A DNA stretch of 64,000 nucleotides from Streptomyces fuscichromogenes (GTDB lineage: Bacteria; Actinomycetota; Actinomycetes; Streptomycetales; Streptomycetaceae): positions 124,001 to 188,000 of the forward strand of contig NZ_BMML01000021.1 of the NCBI RefSeq assembly GCF_014645815.1. Direction: 5' to 3'. Within the stretch, counting starts at the first letter, position 1. The number at the start of each line of letters is the position of its first letter. Below are positions 15,554 to 24,202 of this stretch, in pieces. A model generated the notes under the pieces. The model was not told the DNA's origin. It did no database searches and saw only the letters and a list, made by a program, of their open reading frames with translations. The position numbers and the translations under genes are program-made.

Positions 15554-16908
15554 CCTATCCCCCCGGCACGGAGCGGCCAGCTGGCGTTCTCGACACGCAG
15601 ACCCGCGCGAACTATGACAAACCGCAGGGTCTCAAATCATGCTCGGGTGTTTCGAGCGCGGACTATCCGAACCTGGGTTTCAATCCCGCACCCGGCAGCA
15701 CGGACACCGTCCACGACCTCTGCGTCAAGCTCACGAACTGTGCCAGGGTCCTCGAAGAGTCCCATGGCCTGGTCACCAAGATGATGGACGGCAGCTATTG
15801 GAAGGGTGACGCCGCTGTCGCCTTCCGGGAGGAACTCGACGGCGGGTCGTTGCCGCTCAACCTGAAGAACGCCGCACACTCCATCCGTAAGGCGGCTCGT
15901 CAACTCGACGGCTGGGAAGGAGAACTGGAGGATTTCCAGCGCCGTGCGAAGAAACTGGAGAGCGACGCAAAGGACGCGCGGGATGCGCTGGCTGCGGCGA
16001 AGGGGCGGGCGGGCCAGGCGAAGGGCGCCCCAGATCTGCAGAAGAAGGGTTCGCAGCACGAAGCGGCCCAGAAAACGCTCACCCATGCGAACGCAGCCGT
16101 GGAGGAGGCCGAGACCGACCTCGACGCGATCATCCGCAGGGCGAAGAAGCTCGCCGAAGAGCACGAGGAGAAGGCCCGCTACCGGGCCGGCAGGATCACT
16201 GACGCCACACAGAAACTGGCACCGAACGAGCCCGGCCTCTTCGACGAGGCACTCGACTGGATCACCGACAACCTGCCGGACATCCTCAGCTGGACAGCCG
16301 CGGTCCTCGGCATCATCGCTCTGTTCGTGGTCACGGGCGGTACGGCAGCGGCGGTGCTGCTCTTGGCCGCGACGGCACTGAGCGCTGGCGCGGTCGCGAC
16401 CCGGCTCGCGGATCCTGCCGTGCGCGCCTCGCTGTGGGACGGTTTTCGGCACGGAGAGTTCGACGCCGATTTCTGGAGCAACGCGATCGGCGTGGCAGCG
16501 GACGGACTTGGCATGCTTCCCGGCCTCGGCGCCGCAGCAAAGGGCGCCCCCGTGCTGTTCAGGTCGGTAGGCGAAGCCGGTGAAGTGCTTACCGTGGGTC
16601 AGCGGTTTGCCGCAGCCGGAGGCCGGACCATGGAATCGGCCAGAGGCTTTGCCGAACTGAAGAACCCGTTCACGGAATGGGTGGTGGCAAAGGCACCACG
16701 CCTGACCAACACGGTCGAGGTCGCTGAGAAAGCTGCCCCGTGGGCCGGCTTCACCACAGCTTCCTACGGCCTGACCGCGAGTTTGAGCGACTCGCTGGAC
16801 AACGACACCGCGGCGAACGTCGGCACCGGCATTGACGGCTTCTTCCTGGGGCCGATTGACACGGCCGAGACCGTCGATCTGCTCCGGCGTCTCTTCAGGC
16901 CCCTGTGA
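15550..16908 (+). CDS. Large WXG-motif membrane protein (putative type VII-associated)
   Basis: A 452-residue protein. The N-terminal helical domain (about 55-125) contains a clear W-x-G turn (DGSYWKGDAAVAF). It is followed by a long Lys/Glu/Ala coiled coil (about 125-225), a hydrophobic hairpin that should span the membrane (about 240-290), and a C-terminal helical region of about 150 residues. It has the architecture of LXG/WXG polymorphic-toxin carriers, but no recognisable toxin domain. Either the C-terminal part is a new effector or the protein is structural. Confidence 0.65.
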   Translation: MTYPPGTERPAGVLDTQTRANYDKPQGLKSCSGVSSADYPNLGFNPAPGSTDTVHDLCVKLTNCARVLEESHGLVTKMMDGSYWKGDAAVAFREELDGGSLPLNLKNAAHSIRKAARQLDGWEGELEDFQRRAKKLESDAKDARDALAAAKGRAGQAKGAPDLQKKGSQHEAAQKTLTHANAAVEEAETDLDAIIRRAKKLAEEHEEKARYRAGRITDATQKLAPNEPGLFDEALDWITDNLPDILSWTAAVLGIIALFVVTGGTAAAVLLLAATALSAGAVATRLADPAVRASLWDGFRHGEFDADFWSNAIGVAADGLGMLPGLGAAAKGAPVLFRSVGEAGEVLTVGQRFAAAGGRTMESARGFAELKNPFTEWVVAKAPRLTNTVEVAEKAAPWAGFTTASYGLTASLSDSLDNDTAANVGTGIDGFFLGPIDTAETVDLLRRLFRPL

Positions 16909-16965
16909 GAACCGCCTGAGGCCGAGTCGTCCATCCTCCCTCTCCCGACGAGAAGGCAATCCCTC

Positions 16966-17649
16966 ATGAATCCCACCGATCACCTCACAGCCTGGGACCA
17001 CGCCCCCACCCGTGCCGCGTGGGCACGGCACATGGCCATGAACGCGGTCGGACTCATCGGATGGCCCGCCGGATGGGTAGTGCTCATCGGCATCTCCACG
17101 TACACACCGAACTGGTTTGTCTGGATCTTCATGCCGTACTTCCTCTATGGCTTCTACCGATTCTTCATCCAGCTCACCTACTTCCCCGCGGCCCTGGGCA
17201 TCCGACGCGTCCTGCGCGCGTACCACTGGCAGATCGTCGACAAGGTGCCGAGCGGGCTGGGCAGACACCCCGGTGCCCGTGACGACGGAATCTGGTTCGA
17301 GTTCCGCAACCCGTCCGCACCGGAGGAGAAGATCCCGCTGGTGTTTCTCAAGCACCACCGCTCGTACTGGTGGCTGCGCCGACTGGACGGACCGCGTACG
17401 AAGCCTGAGCGCAGGGCACAGATCGAACCGCTCTGGTTCGCGGGCGACCCACGCTTTCTCGGCGTGGTCGCCGCGCCCGGCCGTGGCGGTCAGGCACCGA
17501 AGCGGCTGCATCTGCTCTACCAGCGGCCGGTCTTCGACAGCAGGTGCGTCCGGGAGGGCTGGGGTACAGACCTGGGCGCCGTGGAGTGTGCCGGTCGCGC
17601 CGGTGCCCGGTACCTCCCAGAGCCGTCACAACCTTCCGCGCAGGGATGA
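16966..17649 (+). CDS. Membrane protein of the WXG cassette, unknown function
   Basis: A 227-residue protein with two membrane segments near residues 25-75 and a cytosolic C-terminal domain rich in Trp, Arg and Pro. No family is recognised. AGAAGG precedes the ATG. It lies 57 bases after the WXG-motif gene and 13 bases before the next one, on the same strand, so it is likely cotranscribed. Confidence 0.6.
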   Translation: MNPTDHLTAWDHAPTRAAWARHMAMNAVGLIGWPAGWVVLIGISTYTPNWFVWIFMPYFLYGFYRFFIQLTYFPAALGIRRVLRAYHWQIVDKVPSGLGRHPGARDDGIWFEFRNPSAPEEKIPLVFLKHHRSYWWLRRLDGPRTKPERRAQIEPLWFAGDPRFLGVVAAPGRGGQAPKRLHLLYQRPVFDSRCVREGWGTDLGAVECAGRAGARYLPEPSQPSAQG

Positions 17650-17662
17650 GAAGCGCTCCAAC

Positions 17663-18361
17663 ATGACCACCGCATCGGCTTCGAACGTCACAGCCATCCC
17701 CAGCGCCGAGGAATCCGGCGACGGCATCTGGTTCGGCGTACCCGCCGGATTCACCACCGTTCCCCTACCGGCCCTCGTCACGTCGGCAGGTGCCCCCGAG
17801 GCGGAGCGACTCGGCGAGGCGTTGGCACCCATCCTCGACGCAGCCCCCGACGAGGTGTGCCGGCAGGAATTCGTCGCAACCCTGGCCGCGGTCCAGCGCA
17901 TGCTGCACAGCTTGTGCACGAACGGGACGGCTCACTGCGCGGTCGGCCTCCACCGGGACGACGCGGAGGGCACAGCAGACCCGGAGGGAAGTTTCCTGCT
18001 CTCGCTCTTCACCATCACCTGGGTGGATACCGCCTGGGCCCCGCGCGCAGTCACCGCTGCCCGCGTGCTGTTGGCGGCGGAAGGGCACACGGATATCGAC
18101 TTCACGGAAGTGCCCTGCGGCCCGGTCGCGTTCAGCGAGACGCTCCGTACGGCGGCCGCCGAGTCAGTTCTTCCCCCGCAGCCCTTGTTGCAGATTCACG
18201 GCTACCTCCCGCATCCCGACGGCACCGCCATCGCGCTCCTCACCTTGAGCACCACTGCTGTTCGCCGTCGCGAGCAATACCGTGCGATCCTCCGCCAGAT
18301 CGCCCACACCGTCACCTTCGAGGATCCCTTCGCGACCGCCGCTGGTGGTGAGCGTTCGTGA
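17663..18361 (+). CDS. Soluble protein of the WXG cassette, unknown function
   Basis: A 232-residue protein without signal peptide or membrane segment. It starts with a short Ser/Ala tail and the segment GDGIWFGVPAGF, then an alpha/beta domain. Its placement between two membrane proteins after a WXG pair recalls EspG-like or immunity-like partners, but I see no motif that proves either. It overlaps the next gene by 4 bases (GTGA). Confidence 0.6.
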   Translation: MTTASASNVTAIPSAEESGDGIWFGVPAGFTTVPLPALVTSAGAPEAERLGEALAPILDAAPDEVCRQEFVATLAAVQRMLHSLCTNGTAHCAVGLHRDDAEGTADPEGSFLLSLFTITWVDTAWAPRAVTAARVLLAAEGHTDIDFTEVPCGPVAFSETLRTAAAESVLPPQPLLQIHGYLPHPDGTAIALLTLSTTAVRRREQYRAILRQIAHTVTFEDPFATAAGGERS

Positions 18362-18939
18362 GCGCCCCCTCTCCGCCGCTTCCCTGGGCCTCCCAGCCCG
18401 CCGTCAAGCACTCGTCCACCCGCCGCGCGATCCACCGTCGACTGATCCGCCAAGCGGTGCTTCTCCTCGTCGTATGGCCCGGCTTCTTCCTGGCGATCGC
18501 CCTGGCCGCGGACACCGATGCCCAACAGTTCATACCGATTCTGGTCAGAGGTGTCTTCGTCACGCCGGTCCTGCTGCCCCACAATATTTGGGGTGCTGTC
18601 ACGGCCCTGCGCATGCACCGCAGACTGAGCGCGCACCCCTGGCGGACGGTGAAGTGCGAGATCGTCGTACCCGGCACACACAGGTGGCGGCTCAGGGAGT
18701 GCGACCCTGCCACGGGACGTGAGGTGAGGGTCCCCGCGATCCTCTGCATCGGGCAGGACGTGCTGACATCCACCCCCTTCAAACGTCATATGAGCGTGCG
18801 GCTCACCCACGTCTGGTGTGCGGGCCCTCCCGGCCCCGGCGCCGTGGTCTCCGAACCGGGCGGCGCCAGGCCCTTCCGGCTGGCCCTGCGCAAGGACCTC
18901 ACCGCATCCCTGGCTCGGGCCGACGTAGCTCTTCGGTGA
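18358..18939 (+). CDS. Small membrane protein of the WXG cassette
   Basis: A 193-residue protein with two hydrophobic segments (about 32-52 and 60-80) and a C-terminal basic domain of about 100 residues. Translation is coupled to the upstream gene through a GTGA overlap. Unknown function. It is the last gene of the cassette. Confidence 0.6.
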   Translation: MSAPSPPLPWASQPAVKHSSTRRAIHRRLIRQAVLLLVVWPGFFLAIALAADTDAQQFIPILVRGVFVTPVLLPHNIWGAVTALRMHRRLSAHPWRTVKCEIVVPGTHRWRLRECDPATGREVRVPAILCIGQDVLTSTPFKRHMSVRLTHVWCAGPPGPGAVVSEPGGARPFRLALRKDLTASLARADVALR

Positions 18940-19025
18940 CTTGGGCCGACCGTGGGTGGTTGAGGGAGCAGCGACGGCGCTGAATTCGGTTGTGAGGGTG
19001 GCCTGCCCCGGGTAAGACCTCCCCC

Positions 19026-19907
19026 ATGACCTCACTCGGCGCCGTCTTTCGTCCCCAGCTTTCTCCTGAGCGGTTGCGGGATGTCGTTCGGGTTGCCGAG
19101 GGGGTGGGGCTCGAAGAGTTGTGGTTGTGGGAGGACTGCTTTCGGGAGGGCGGGGTTTCTGCCGCCGCTGCCGCTCTCGCCTGGTCGGAGCGGTTGCGGG
19201 TCGGGGTCGGGCTGCTGCCCGTGCCGTTGCGGAACGTCGCCGTCACCGCCATGGAGATCGCCACGCTGCACCGGATGTTCCCGGGGCGCCCGATCGTCGG
19301 CGTCGGGCACGGCGTGCAGGACTGGATGGGCCAGGTCGGCGCCCGCGCCGAGTCCCCGCTGACCCTGCTGCGCGAGCATCTCGACGCCCTGCGCGCACTG
19401 TTGCGCGGGGAGCGGCTCACCGTCGACGGGCGGTACGTCCACCTCGACGACGTAGCGCTCGACTGGCCGCCCGCCGGCCCCGTCGAGATCCTCGCCGGTG
19501 CCGAAGGGCCCCGTACGCTGCGCCTCTCCGGTGCCGCCGCCGACGGCACCGTTCTCACCGCCGCCACCTCACCCGACCGCCTCCGTCGGGCCCTCGGGCT
19601 CGTCGAGGAGGGACGGTCGGCCGCGGGGCGGCGCGGCGCGGGCGAGCCGCACAAGGTCGTCGTCTATCTGCTCACCGCCACCGGACCCGACGCCCCCGCC
19701 AGGCTCCGTGCCGAACTCGTCGCGGAGGGGCTGGAAGCCGTCCCCGACCTCGGTGTCGCCGGCGACGCGGGTGCCGTCGCCAAGGCGGTGCAGCGGCTGG
19801 TGGAGGCCGGCGCCGACACCGTCATCCTCCAGCCGACGGCGGACGAGGCCGACCCCGAGGGCTTCGTACGGTTCACCGCGGAGGAGGTCCGGCCACTGGT
19901 GCCGTGA
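19026..19907 (+). CDS. LLM-class F420-dependent oxidoreductase
   Basis: A 293-residue TIM-barrel protein of the luciferase-like monooxygenase family, cytosolic, expected to use reduced F420 (or FMN) as cofactor. Family features are the N-terminal barrel start, WLWEDCFREGG, the RLRVGVGLLPVPLRN strand and PIVGVGHG near residue 95. The substrate cannot be told from sequence. It stands alone, followed by a tandem-repeat spacer. Confidence 0.85.
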   Translation: MTSLGAVFRPQLSPERLRDVVRVAEGVGLEELWLWEDCFREGGVSAAAAALAWSERLRVGVGLLPVPLRNVAVTAMEIATLHRMFPGRPIVGVGHGVQDWMGQVGARAESPLTLLREHLDALRALLRGERLTVDGRYVHLDDVALDWPPAGPVEILAGAEGPRTLRLSGAAADGTVLTAATSPDRLRRALGLVEEGRSAAGRRGAGEPHKVVVYLLTATGPDAPARLRAELVAEGLEAVPDLGVAGDAGAVAKAVQRLVEAGADTVILQPTADEADPEGFVRFTAEEVRPLVP

Positions 19908-20046
19908 CGGTCGTGTCATGACGGTCGTGTCATGACCGTCGTGCCGTGACCCACCGTGCCGTGATCGTCGTGCCGTGACGGTCGTGTCATGACCACCGTG
20001 CCGTGACCGTCGCGTCTTGACGGTCGTGCCGTGACCGTCGTGTCCT
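19901..20046. repeat. Degenerate tandem repeat after the F420 oxidoreductase
   Basis: Short units of the type CGTGACGGTCGTGTCATGAC and CCGTGACCGTCGTGCCGTGA recur about ten times over ~145 bases, starting at the stop codon. Periods of about 10-14 bases mix, and there are no spacers as in CRISPR. Confidence 0.8.
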
Positions 20047-20118
20047 CAAGCCCGGTGTGCGTCGTGGCCTGAGGTCGGTCGGCCGTCGTTGTCAGTGGTG
20101 GGTGCCACACTCGCCGGT

Positions 20119-20598
20119 ATGACGACCAATGATGTTCGGCTGCGGCCCGTACTGGACGAAGACCTTGAGGTCTTCCTCGCCTACGAGCACGACCCGGAGG
20201 CCGTCCGGCGGTCGAGGTTCACGCCCCGGCCGCGGGAGGCCTTCCTGCGGCACTGGCGAGAGCGCGTGCTCGGGGATCCGAGCGGCCTGGTGCGGACCGT
20301 CGTCGCGGACGGAGAGGTCGCGGGGAACATCGTCGCCTGGTGGGAGGGCGAGCGCCGGTTCACCGGGTACTGGCTCGGGCGGGCCTACTGGGGGAGAGGC
20401 GTCGGCAGCCGCGCCCTCGCCCTCTTCCTCCAGGAGGAGACCGTACGGCCCCTGTTCGCTGACCCCTTCGCCGAGAACACCGCCTCGGTACGGCTGCTGG
20501 AGAAGAGCGGCTTCGTGCCGTACGACGACCCCGAGCACCCCGTGGACGAGGGGTATGTACTGCTCGTGCTCGGCGACGACGCCACGGAGGAGTCCTGA
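20119..20598 (+). CDS. GNAT-family N-acetyltransferase (RimJ/RimL type)
   Basis: A 159-residue acetyl-CoA-dependent acetyltransferase. The acetyl-CoA loop appears as YWGRGVGSRALALFL (about 92-106), followed by NTASVRLLEKSGF typical of the RimJ/RimL branch. ATG 20119 is chosen over an upstream start because the domain begins at once (VRLRPV). The acceptor is unknown. Confidence 0.85.
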   Translation: MTTNDVRLRPVLDEDLEVFLAYEHDPEAVRRSRFTPRPREAFLRHWRERVLGDPSGLVRTVVADGEVAGNIVAWWEGERRFTGYWLGRAYWGRGVGSRALALFLQEETVRPLFADPFAENTASVRLLEKSGFVPYDDPEHPVDEGYVLLVLGDDATEES

Positions 20599-20629
20599 TC
20601 CCCCCTCCGCAGCGTCGGCCACCGCCTCG

Positions 20630-21142
20630 TCACGTCGTCTCGGTGTCGCGCGGATGGTCTCCGGTCGTCCCGTCGATCAGCTCCCGCAGGATGTCCATGT
20701 GCCCCGCGTGCCGCGCCGTCTCCTCGATCATGTGCACCAGGACCCAGCGCAGCGAGACGGAGTGGTCCCGCCAGTCCGGGCGGCCCTGCGCGTCCAGCGG
20801 GCGTGCGGTGATCACCGCGTCGGCCGCGGCGCGCGCCCGCCCGTAGAAGTCGGTGATCTGCGGGGTCGTCTCGCCGGGGGCGACGGACAGGTCGTCGTCG
20901 GTGTAGGGGTCGAACCACAGCGGCTCGACCTCACCGCCGAAGCTCGACACGAACCACCCGTACTCCACCGACGCCAGATGCTTCACCAGCCCCAGCAGGT
21001 TCGTCCCCGACGGGGTCATCGGGCGGCGCAGCTGTTCGTCGTCGAGGCCCCGGAGTTTCCACAGGACCGCGTCCCGGTGCCGGTCCAGGCTCGCGTGCAG
21101 GATTTCCTTCTCGCCGGCGGTGTACGTCTCATCGGTCGTCAT
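20630..21142 (-). CDS. DinB/DUF664 family protein
   Basis: A 170-residue four-helix-bundle protein. The segment GLVKHLASVEYGWF near residue 50 and ETARHAGHMDILRELIDG near residue 145 supply the His residues that bind metal in this family. Actinobacterial members include mycothiol-dependent enzymes, so a thiol-transfer role is possible. It is divergent from the methyltransferase gene. Confidence 0.82.
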   Translation of the reverse strand: MTTDETYTAGEKEILHASLDRHRDAVLWKLRGLDDEQLRRPMTPSGTNLLGLVKHLASVEYGWFVSSFGGEVEPLWFDPYTDDDLSVAPGETTPQITDFYGRARAAADAVITARPLDAQGRPDWRDHSVSLRWVLVHMIEETARHAGHMDILRELIDGTTGDHPRDTETT

Positions 21143-21194
21143 GGCGGGCGAAATTAGCAGCAGGCACCGACAACCCGCTGCGATCATGCGGGCC

Positions 21195-22037
21195 ATGGCA
21201 GAGCAGCGGGCACACGAACGCACCTTCGAGGACCTCGTCGCCGAGGGGGCCGCCGTGCCGACCGAGGGGTGGGACTTCTCCTGGTTCGAGGGGCGGGCCA
21301 CCGAGGCCCGCCCCTCCTGGGGGTACGCCCGCACGGCAGGCGGGCGTCTCGCCCACGCCACCGCGGTGCTCGACATCCAGACCGGCGGCGGCGAGGTGTT
21401 CGACTTCGCCCTGGGCGTGGCGGCCGGGAGCGGCTCCACGGACCGTTCCTCGACCCCGGTCACCCCTCACCGGCCCCGGCTGCTTGTCGCCACCGAAGGC
21501 TGGGCGCCGAATGCCGTGAAGGCGAGCAACCGGCTGGGGGCTCGTGGTGTCGTGGTCGTCGCGTCGGCCGAGGACGCTCCGTTGCCGTTCGCCGACGGGG
21601 TCTTCGACCTGGTTCTCAGCCGGCATCCGGTGCGTGCCCACTGGGCCGAGATCGCGCGTGTGCTGTGTCCGGGCGGCACGTACTTCGCGCAGCACGTCGG
21701 GCCCGCCAGCGTCTTCGAGCTCGTCGAGTTCTTCCTCGGCCCGCAGCCGGAGGCGGTCCGGCGCGGCCGTCACCCCGACGGCGAGCGCGCCGCGGCGGAG
21801 GCGGCCGGGCTGGAGGTCGTCGCTCTGCGGGCGGAGCGGCTGCGGATGGAGTTCCACGACATCGCCGCCGTCGTGCACTTTCTGCGGAAGGTCGTGTGGA
21901 TGGTCCCCGGCTTCACGGTCGAGGCGTACGAGCCCCAACTCCGTGCCCTGCACCGGCGGATCGAGACGGAGGGTGCCTTCGTCGCGCACAGCTCCCGGCA
22001 TCTTCTCGATGCCCGGAAGCCGGTGCGCCGGCCATGA
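21195..22037 (+). CDS. Class I SAM-dependent methyltransferase
   Basis: A 280-residue cytosolic protein of the Methyltransf_11 type. The SAM region is not a textbook GxGxG: the first strand reads VLDIQTGGGEVFDFAL, followed by acidic loops and DAPLPFADGVFDLVLSRH as motif II/III. The start is ATG 21195; ATG 21186 is also possible. No substrate can be assigned. Confidence 0.8.
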   Translation: MAEQRAHERTFEDLVAEGAAVPTEGWDFSWFEGRATEARPSWGYARTAGGRLAHATAVLDIQTGGGEVFDFALGVAAGSGSTDRSSTPVTPHRPRLLVATEGWAPNAVKASNRLGARGVVVVASAEDAPLPFADGVFDLVLSRHPVRAHWAEIARVLCPGGTYFAQHVGPASVFELVEFFLGPQPEAVRRGRHPDGERAAAEAAGLEVVALRAERLRMEFHDIAAVVHFLRKVVWMVPGFTVEAYEPQLRALHRRIETEGAFVAHSSRHLLDARKPVRRP

Positions 22038-22338
22038 TGCACCCGCCTTGCAATGCCAGGCCGCGAAGAATGGCCAAGAAGCGTCGTTCGGGCCTCCGGA
22101 CGCCTGCTCGGCCGCGGGGGACGGGAAACGATCAGTGTGGGGCATGTCGTGACGTGAGTTGCCAATACGGTCAAGTCGTGCGGTAGGGCGCCGACCTACG
22201 CATAAGTGAACGCAAAATCGCTTCGTTCATCCCTCATTTTCACAGCGTTCTCACATCGTTACCCATTTGGCTCCATGTCACCCGGTTGGGTCGCGTAAGT
22301 TCAGACCAAGGTAATTCGCGTGAGCAAAGCTGCGCGGG

Positions 22339-22373
22339 CGGCACCGCGCAGTGGAGGGGGCTGCGCGGTGCCG
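22339..22373. other. Strong hairpin with G-rich loop
   Basis: Thirteen-base arms CGGCACCGCGCAG and complement around the loop TGGAGGGGG. It has no following T tract. The loop is complementary over five bases to the C-rich loop of the terminator at 22658. Confidence 0.6.
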
Positions 22374-22657
22374 TGACGCCCCACCCGCTCCCGTCAAGCC
22401 GTCGTTCGCACCCGGGGTAGCCCGTCGGGGGGACGGGTGAACGACTCGCCGGGGCGCCCCCGGGACGGCTCAAACCCTCTTGATCTCCCCGTGAGCGGCT
22501 GGTTTTCCTGGGATTCCGCCGTGAATCGGCCACTCGGGACCCTTGAATCCACCGTTCCAGGCCCACCGGGGCGTCGTCGGACGACTCCGGAGAGTAGTTG
22601 ATGCGCGCCAATGTACGCAGCATCACTTACGAAGGGTTATGGTGGAAACCCCCCCTC

Positions 22658-22696
22658 GGGCCGGTCCGTCTCCCCCCCACGGACCGGCCCGTTTTT
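22658..22696 (+). terminator. Intrinsic terminator with C-rich loop
   Basis: Perfect 12-bp stem (GGGCCGGTCCGT and complement) with loop CTCCCCCCC, followed by GTTTTT. U tracts are rare in Streptomyces, so this probably ends a small RNA or an attenuated leader. The C-run loop recalls the actinobacterial 6C RNA motif. Confidence 0.75.
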
Positions 22697-22886
22697 CTGT
22701 CCGCAGTTCTCACCCAGTTTTCAAGCGCCTTCGGGGCGCCGCCCCGAAGGCGTCCCGAAGCGGTGAGGGGAACGGCGCGACCAGCCACGACCGACCCGCG
22801 GCCGGGTGGCGACCGGAACCTCCCGCCCCACGGGGCACCCTCCCTGCCGGGCCTCCCTCAACTCCCCGCGGGGTAGGCTTCGGCGG

Positions 22887-22978
22887 GCGGACTCCCGCAT
22901 CCGAATCCCGCGGACTCCCGCATCCCGGTCACGTGGACTCGCGTGTCCCGATCGCGTGGACCCCCGCATCCGAATCAC
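22887..22978. repeat. Four 23-bp tandem repeats upstream of isoprenyl transferase
   Basis: Units begin at 22887, 22910, 22933 and 22956, pattern GYGGACTCCCGCATCCSRATC. They end 17 bases before the GTG start at 22995, so they form the 5' leader or part of the promoter. Confidence 0.85.
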
Positions 22979-22994
22979 GAGGGGCGGACCTCAA

Positions 22995-23768
22995 GTGAAC
23001 CTGCGCGACAAGCTGCGCGGCCTGCTCGTCAGGCTCTACGCGCGCCGGGTGGAAGGCCACCTGGACCACGCTCAGGTGCCCAAGCACATCGGCGTCATCA
23101 TGGACGGCAACCGCCGCTGGGCGAAGGCCGCGGGATCCAGCACGGTGCACGGTCACCGCGCCGGCGCCGAGAAGATCGAGGAGTTCCTCGGCTGGTGCTC
23201 CGAGACCGACGTCGAGGTCGTCACCCTCTGGCTGCTGTCGACGGACAACTTCGACCGCGCCCAGGAGGAACTGGTCCCGCTGCTCGGCATCATCGAGGAC
23301 GTCGTCCGCACCCTCGCCGCCGACGGTCGCTGGCGCGTCCACCACGTGGGCACCCCCGACCTGCTGCCCTCTCAGATGCAGACCGCGCTGAAGGAGGCCG
23401 AGGAGGCCACCGCGCACGTCGACGGAATACTGGTGAACGTCGCCATCGGCTACGGCGGCCGCCAGGAGATCGCCGACGCCGTCCGCTCGATGATCCTGGA
23501 CGCCCACGACAAGGGTGTCGCGATGGAGGACCTCGCCGACTCCGTCACCGTCGACGCGATCGGCCGGCACCTCTACACCGGCGCCCAGCCCGACCCGGAC
23601 CTGGTGATCCGCACCAGCGGCGAGCAGCGGCTGTCCGGATTCATGCTCTGGCAGACCGCCCACGCCGAGTACTACTTCTGCGAGGTCTTCTGGCCCGCGT
23701 TCCGCAAGGTCGACTTCCTGCGCGCCCTGCGTGACTACGCGGCCCGGCACCGCCGCTACGGCGGGTGA
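22995..23768 (+). CDS. uppS: Cis-isoprenyl transferase (undecaprenyl diphosphate synthase family)
   Basis: A 257-residue prenyltransferase that extends allylic diphosphates with IPP in cis, giving lipid carriers for wall synthesis or shorter polyprenols. The catalytic HIGVIMDGNRRWAK (Asp of the IPP site) lies near residue 30, and the family signature PDPDLVIRTSGEQRLSGFMLWQ is at about 197-218. Streptomyces have more than one such gene, so the exact chain length is not certain. GTG 22995 follows GAGGGG at 10 bases, next to the tandem repeats. Confidence 0.9.
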   Translation: MNLRDKLRGLLVRLYARRVEGHLDHAQVPKHIGVIMDGNRRWAKAAGSSTVHGHRAGAEKIEEFLGWCSETDVEVVTLWLLSTDNFDRAQEELVPLLGIIEDVVRTLAADGRWRVHHVGTPDLLPSQMQTALKEAEEATAHVDGILVNVAIGYGGRQEIADAVRSMILDAHDKGVAMEDLADSVTVDAIGRHLYTGAQPDPDLVIRTSGEQRLSGFMLWQTAHAEYYFCEVFWPAFRKVDFLRALRDYAARHRRYGG

Positions 23769-24202
23769 CGTGATCGTGACGGCGGACGTCAACGCGGCAT
23801 ACGGCCACCGTCACCGGCGCCACGCTGGATAACCGCGTCGTCACAGGGGATGACCCCACCTCACCCATGAGGCGTAAATCACCCGTATTGGGGCGCGGGT
23901 AACACGGAGTTCACCTGCGCGTCGTTGCGGACCGTGGCATGGCGGCGCATGTTCGAGGGCATAAGCCAAGCAGGTCGATGCCCGAACCACGGGCATCGGT
24001 TCTCAGCGGGCGGCTCGGGGCCGTCCGCCCGGGAGGCCCTTTTGCACCAGCCCGACCGTGCGGTCACGGCACGGAAGAAGCAGCGGGGGGCCGGTTTTCG
24101 GCCCGTGCAGGGCGGCCGTCAACCGGCCGTGTTCTTCTCGCCCTCCCGGCCCAGCTCTGCCTTCGTCGCTCCCCGACCTCATCCGAGGGGGTACGTCCTT
24201 CC
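23769..24202. other. 434-bp structured leader upstream of phoH-like gene
   Basis: No gene is accepted here. Three hairpins are visible: 23976-23998 (CGATGCCCG arms, loop AACCA), 24007-24031 (CGGGCGG arms, then CCTTTT at 24038-24043) and 24088-24104 (GGGCCG arms, loop GTTTT). They lie within 230 bases of the start codon in the sense of the PhoH gene and could be a cis-acting RNA. Confidence 0.45.

Larger units (their letters stand above)
22038..22994. other. 957-bp gene-free region with hairpins and repeats
   Basis: No convincing gene is present. The first ~280 bases are less GC-rich than the rest of the window. It contains a 13-bp hairpin (22339), an intrinsic terminator with a real U tract (22658), and four 23-bp tandem repeats (22887) before the isoprenyl transferase. 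A 93-codon frame with a good ribosome site (ATG 22601) runs straight through the terminator and is not accepted. At least one noncoding RNA is likely here. Confidence 0.6.

Noticed and set aside
19901..20046. CRISPR-like array
   Set aside because: Repeats are short, overlapping and degenerate with no unique spacers, and no cas gene is near.
22601..22876. Frame MRANVRSITYEGLWWKPP with a good ribosome site
   Set aside because: It runs through a perfect U-tract terminator and has repeat-like composition after it. A short leader peptide cannot be excluded, but there is no stop before the terminator.
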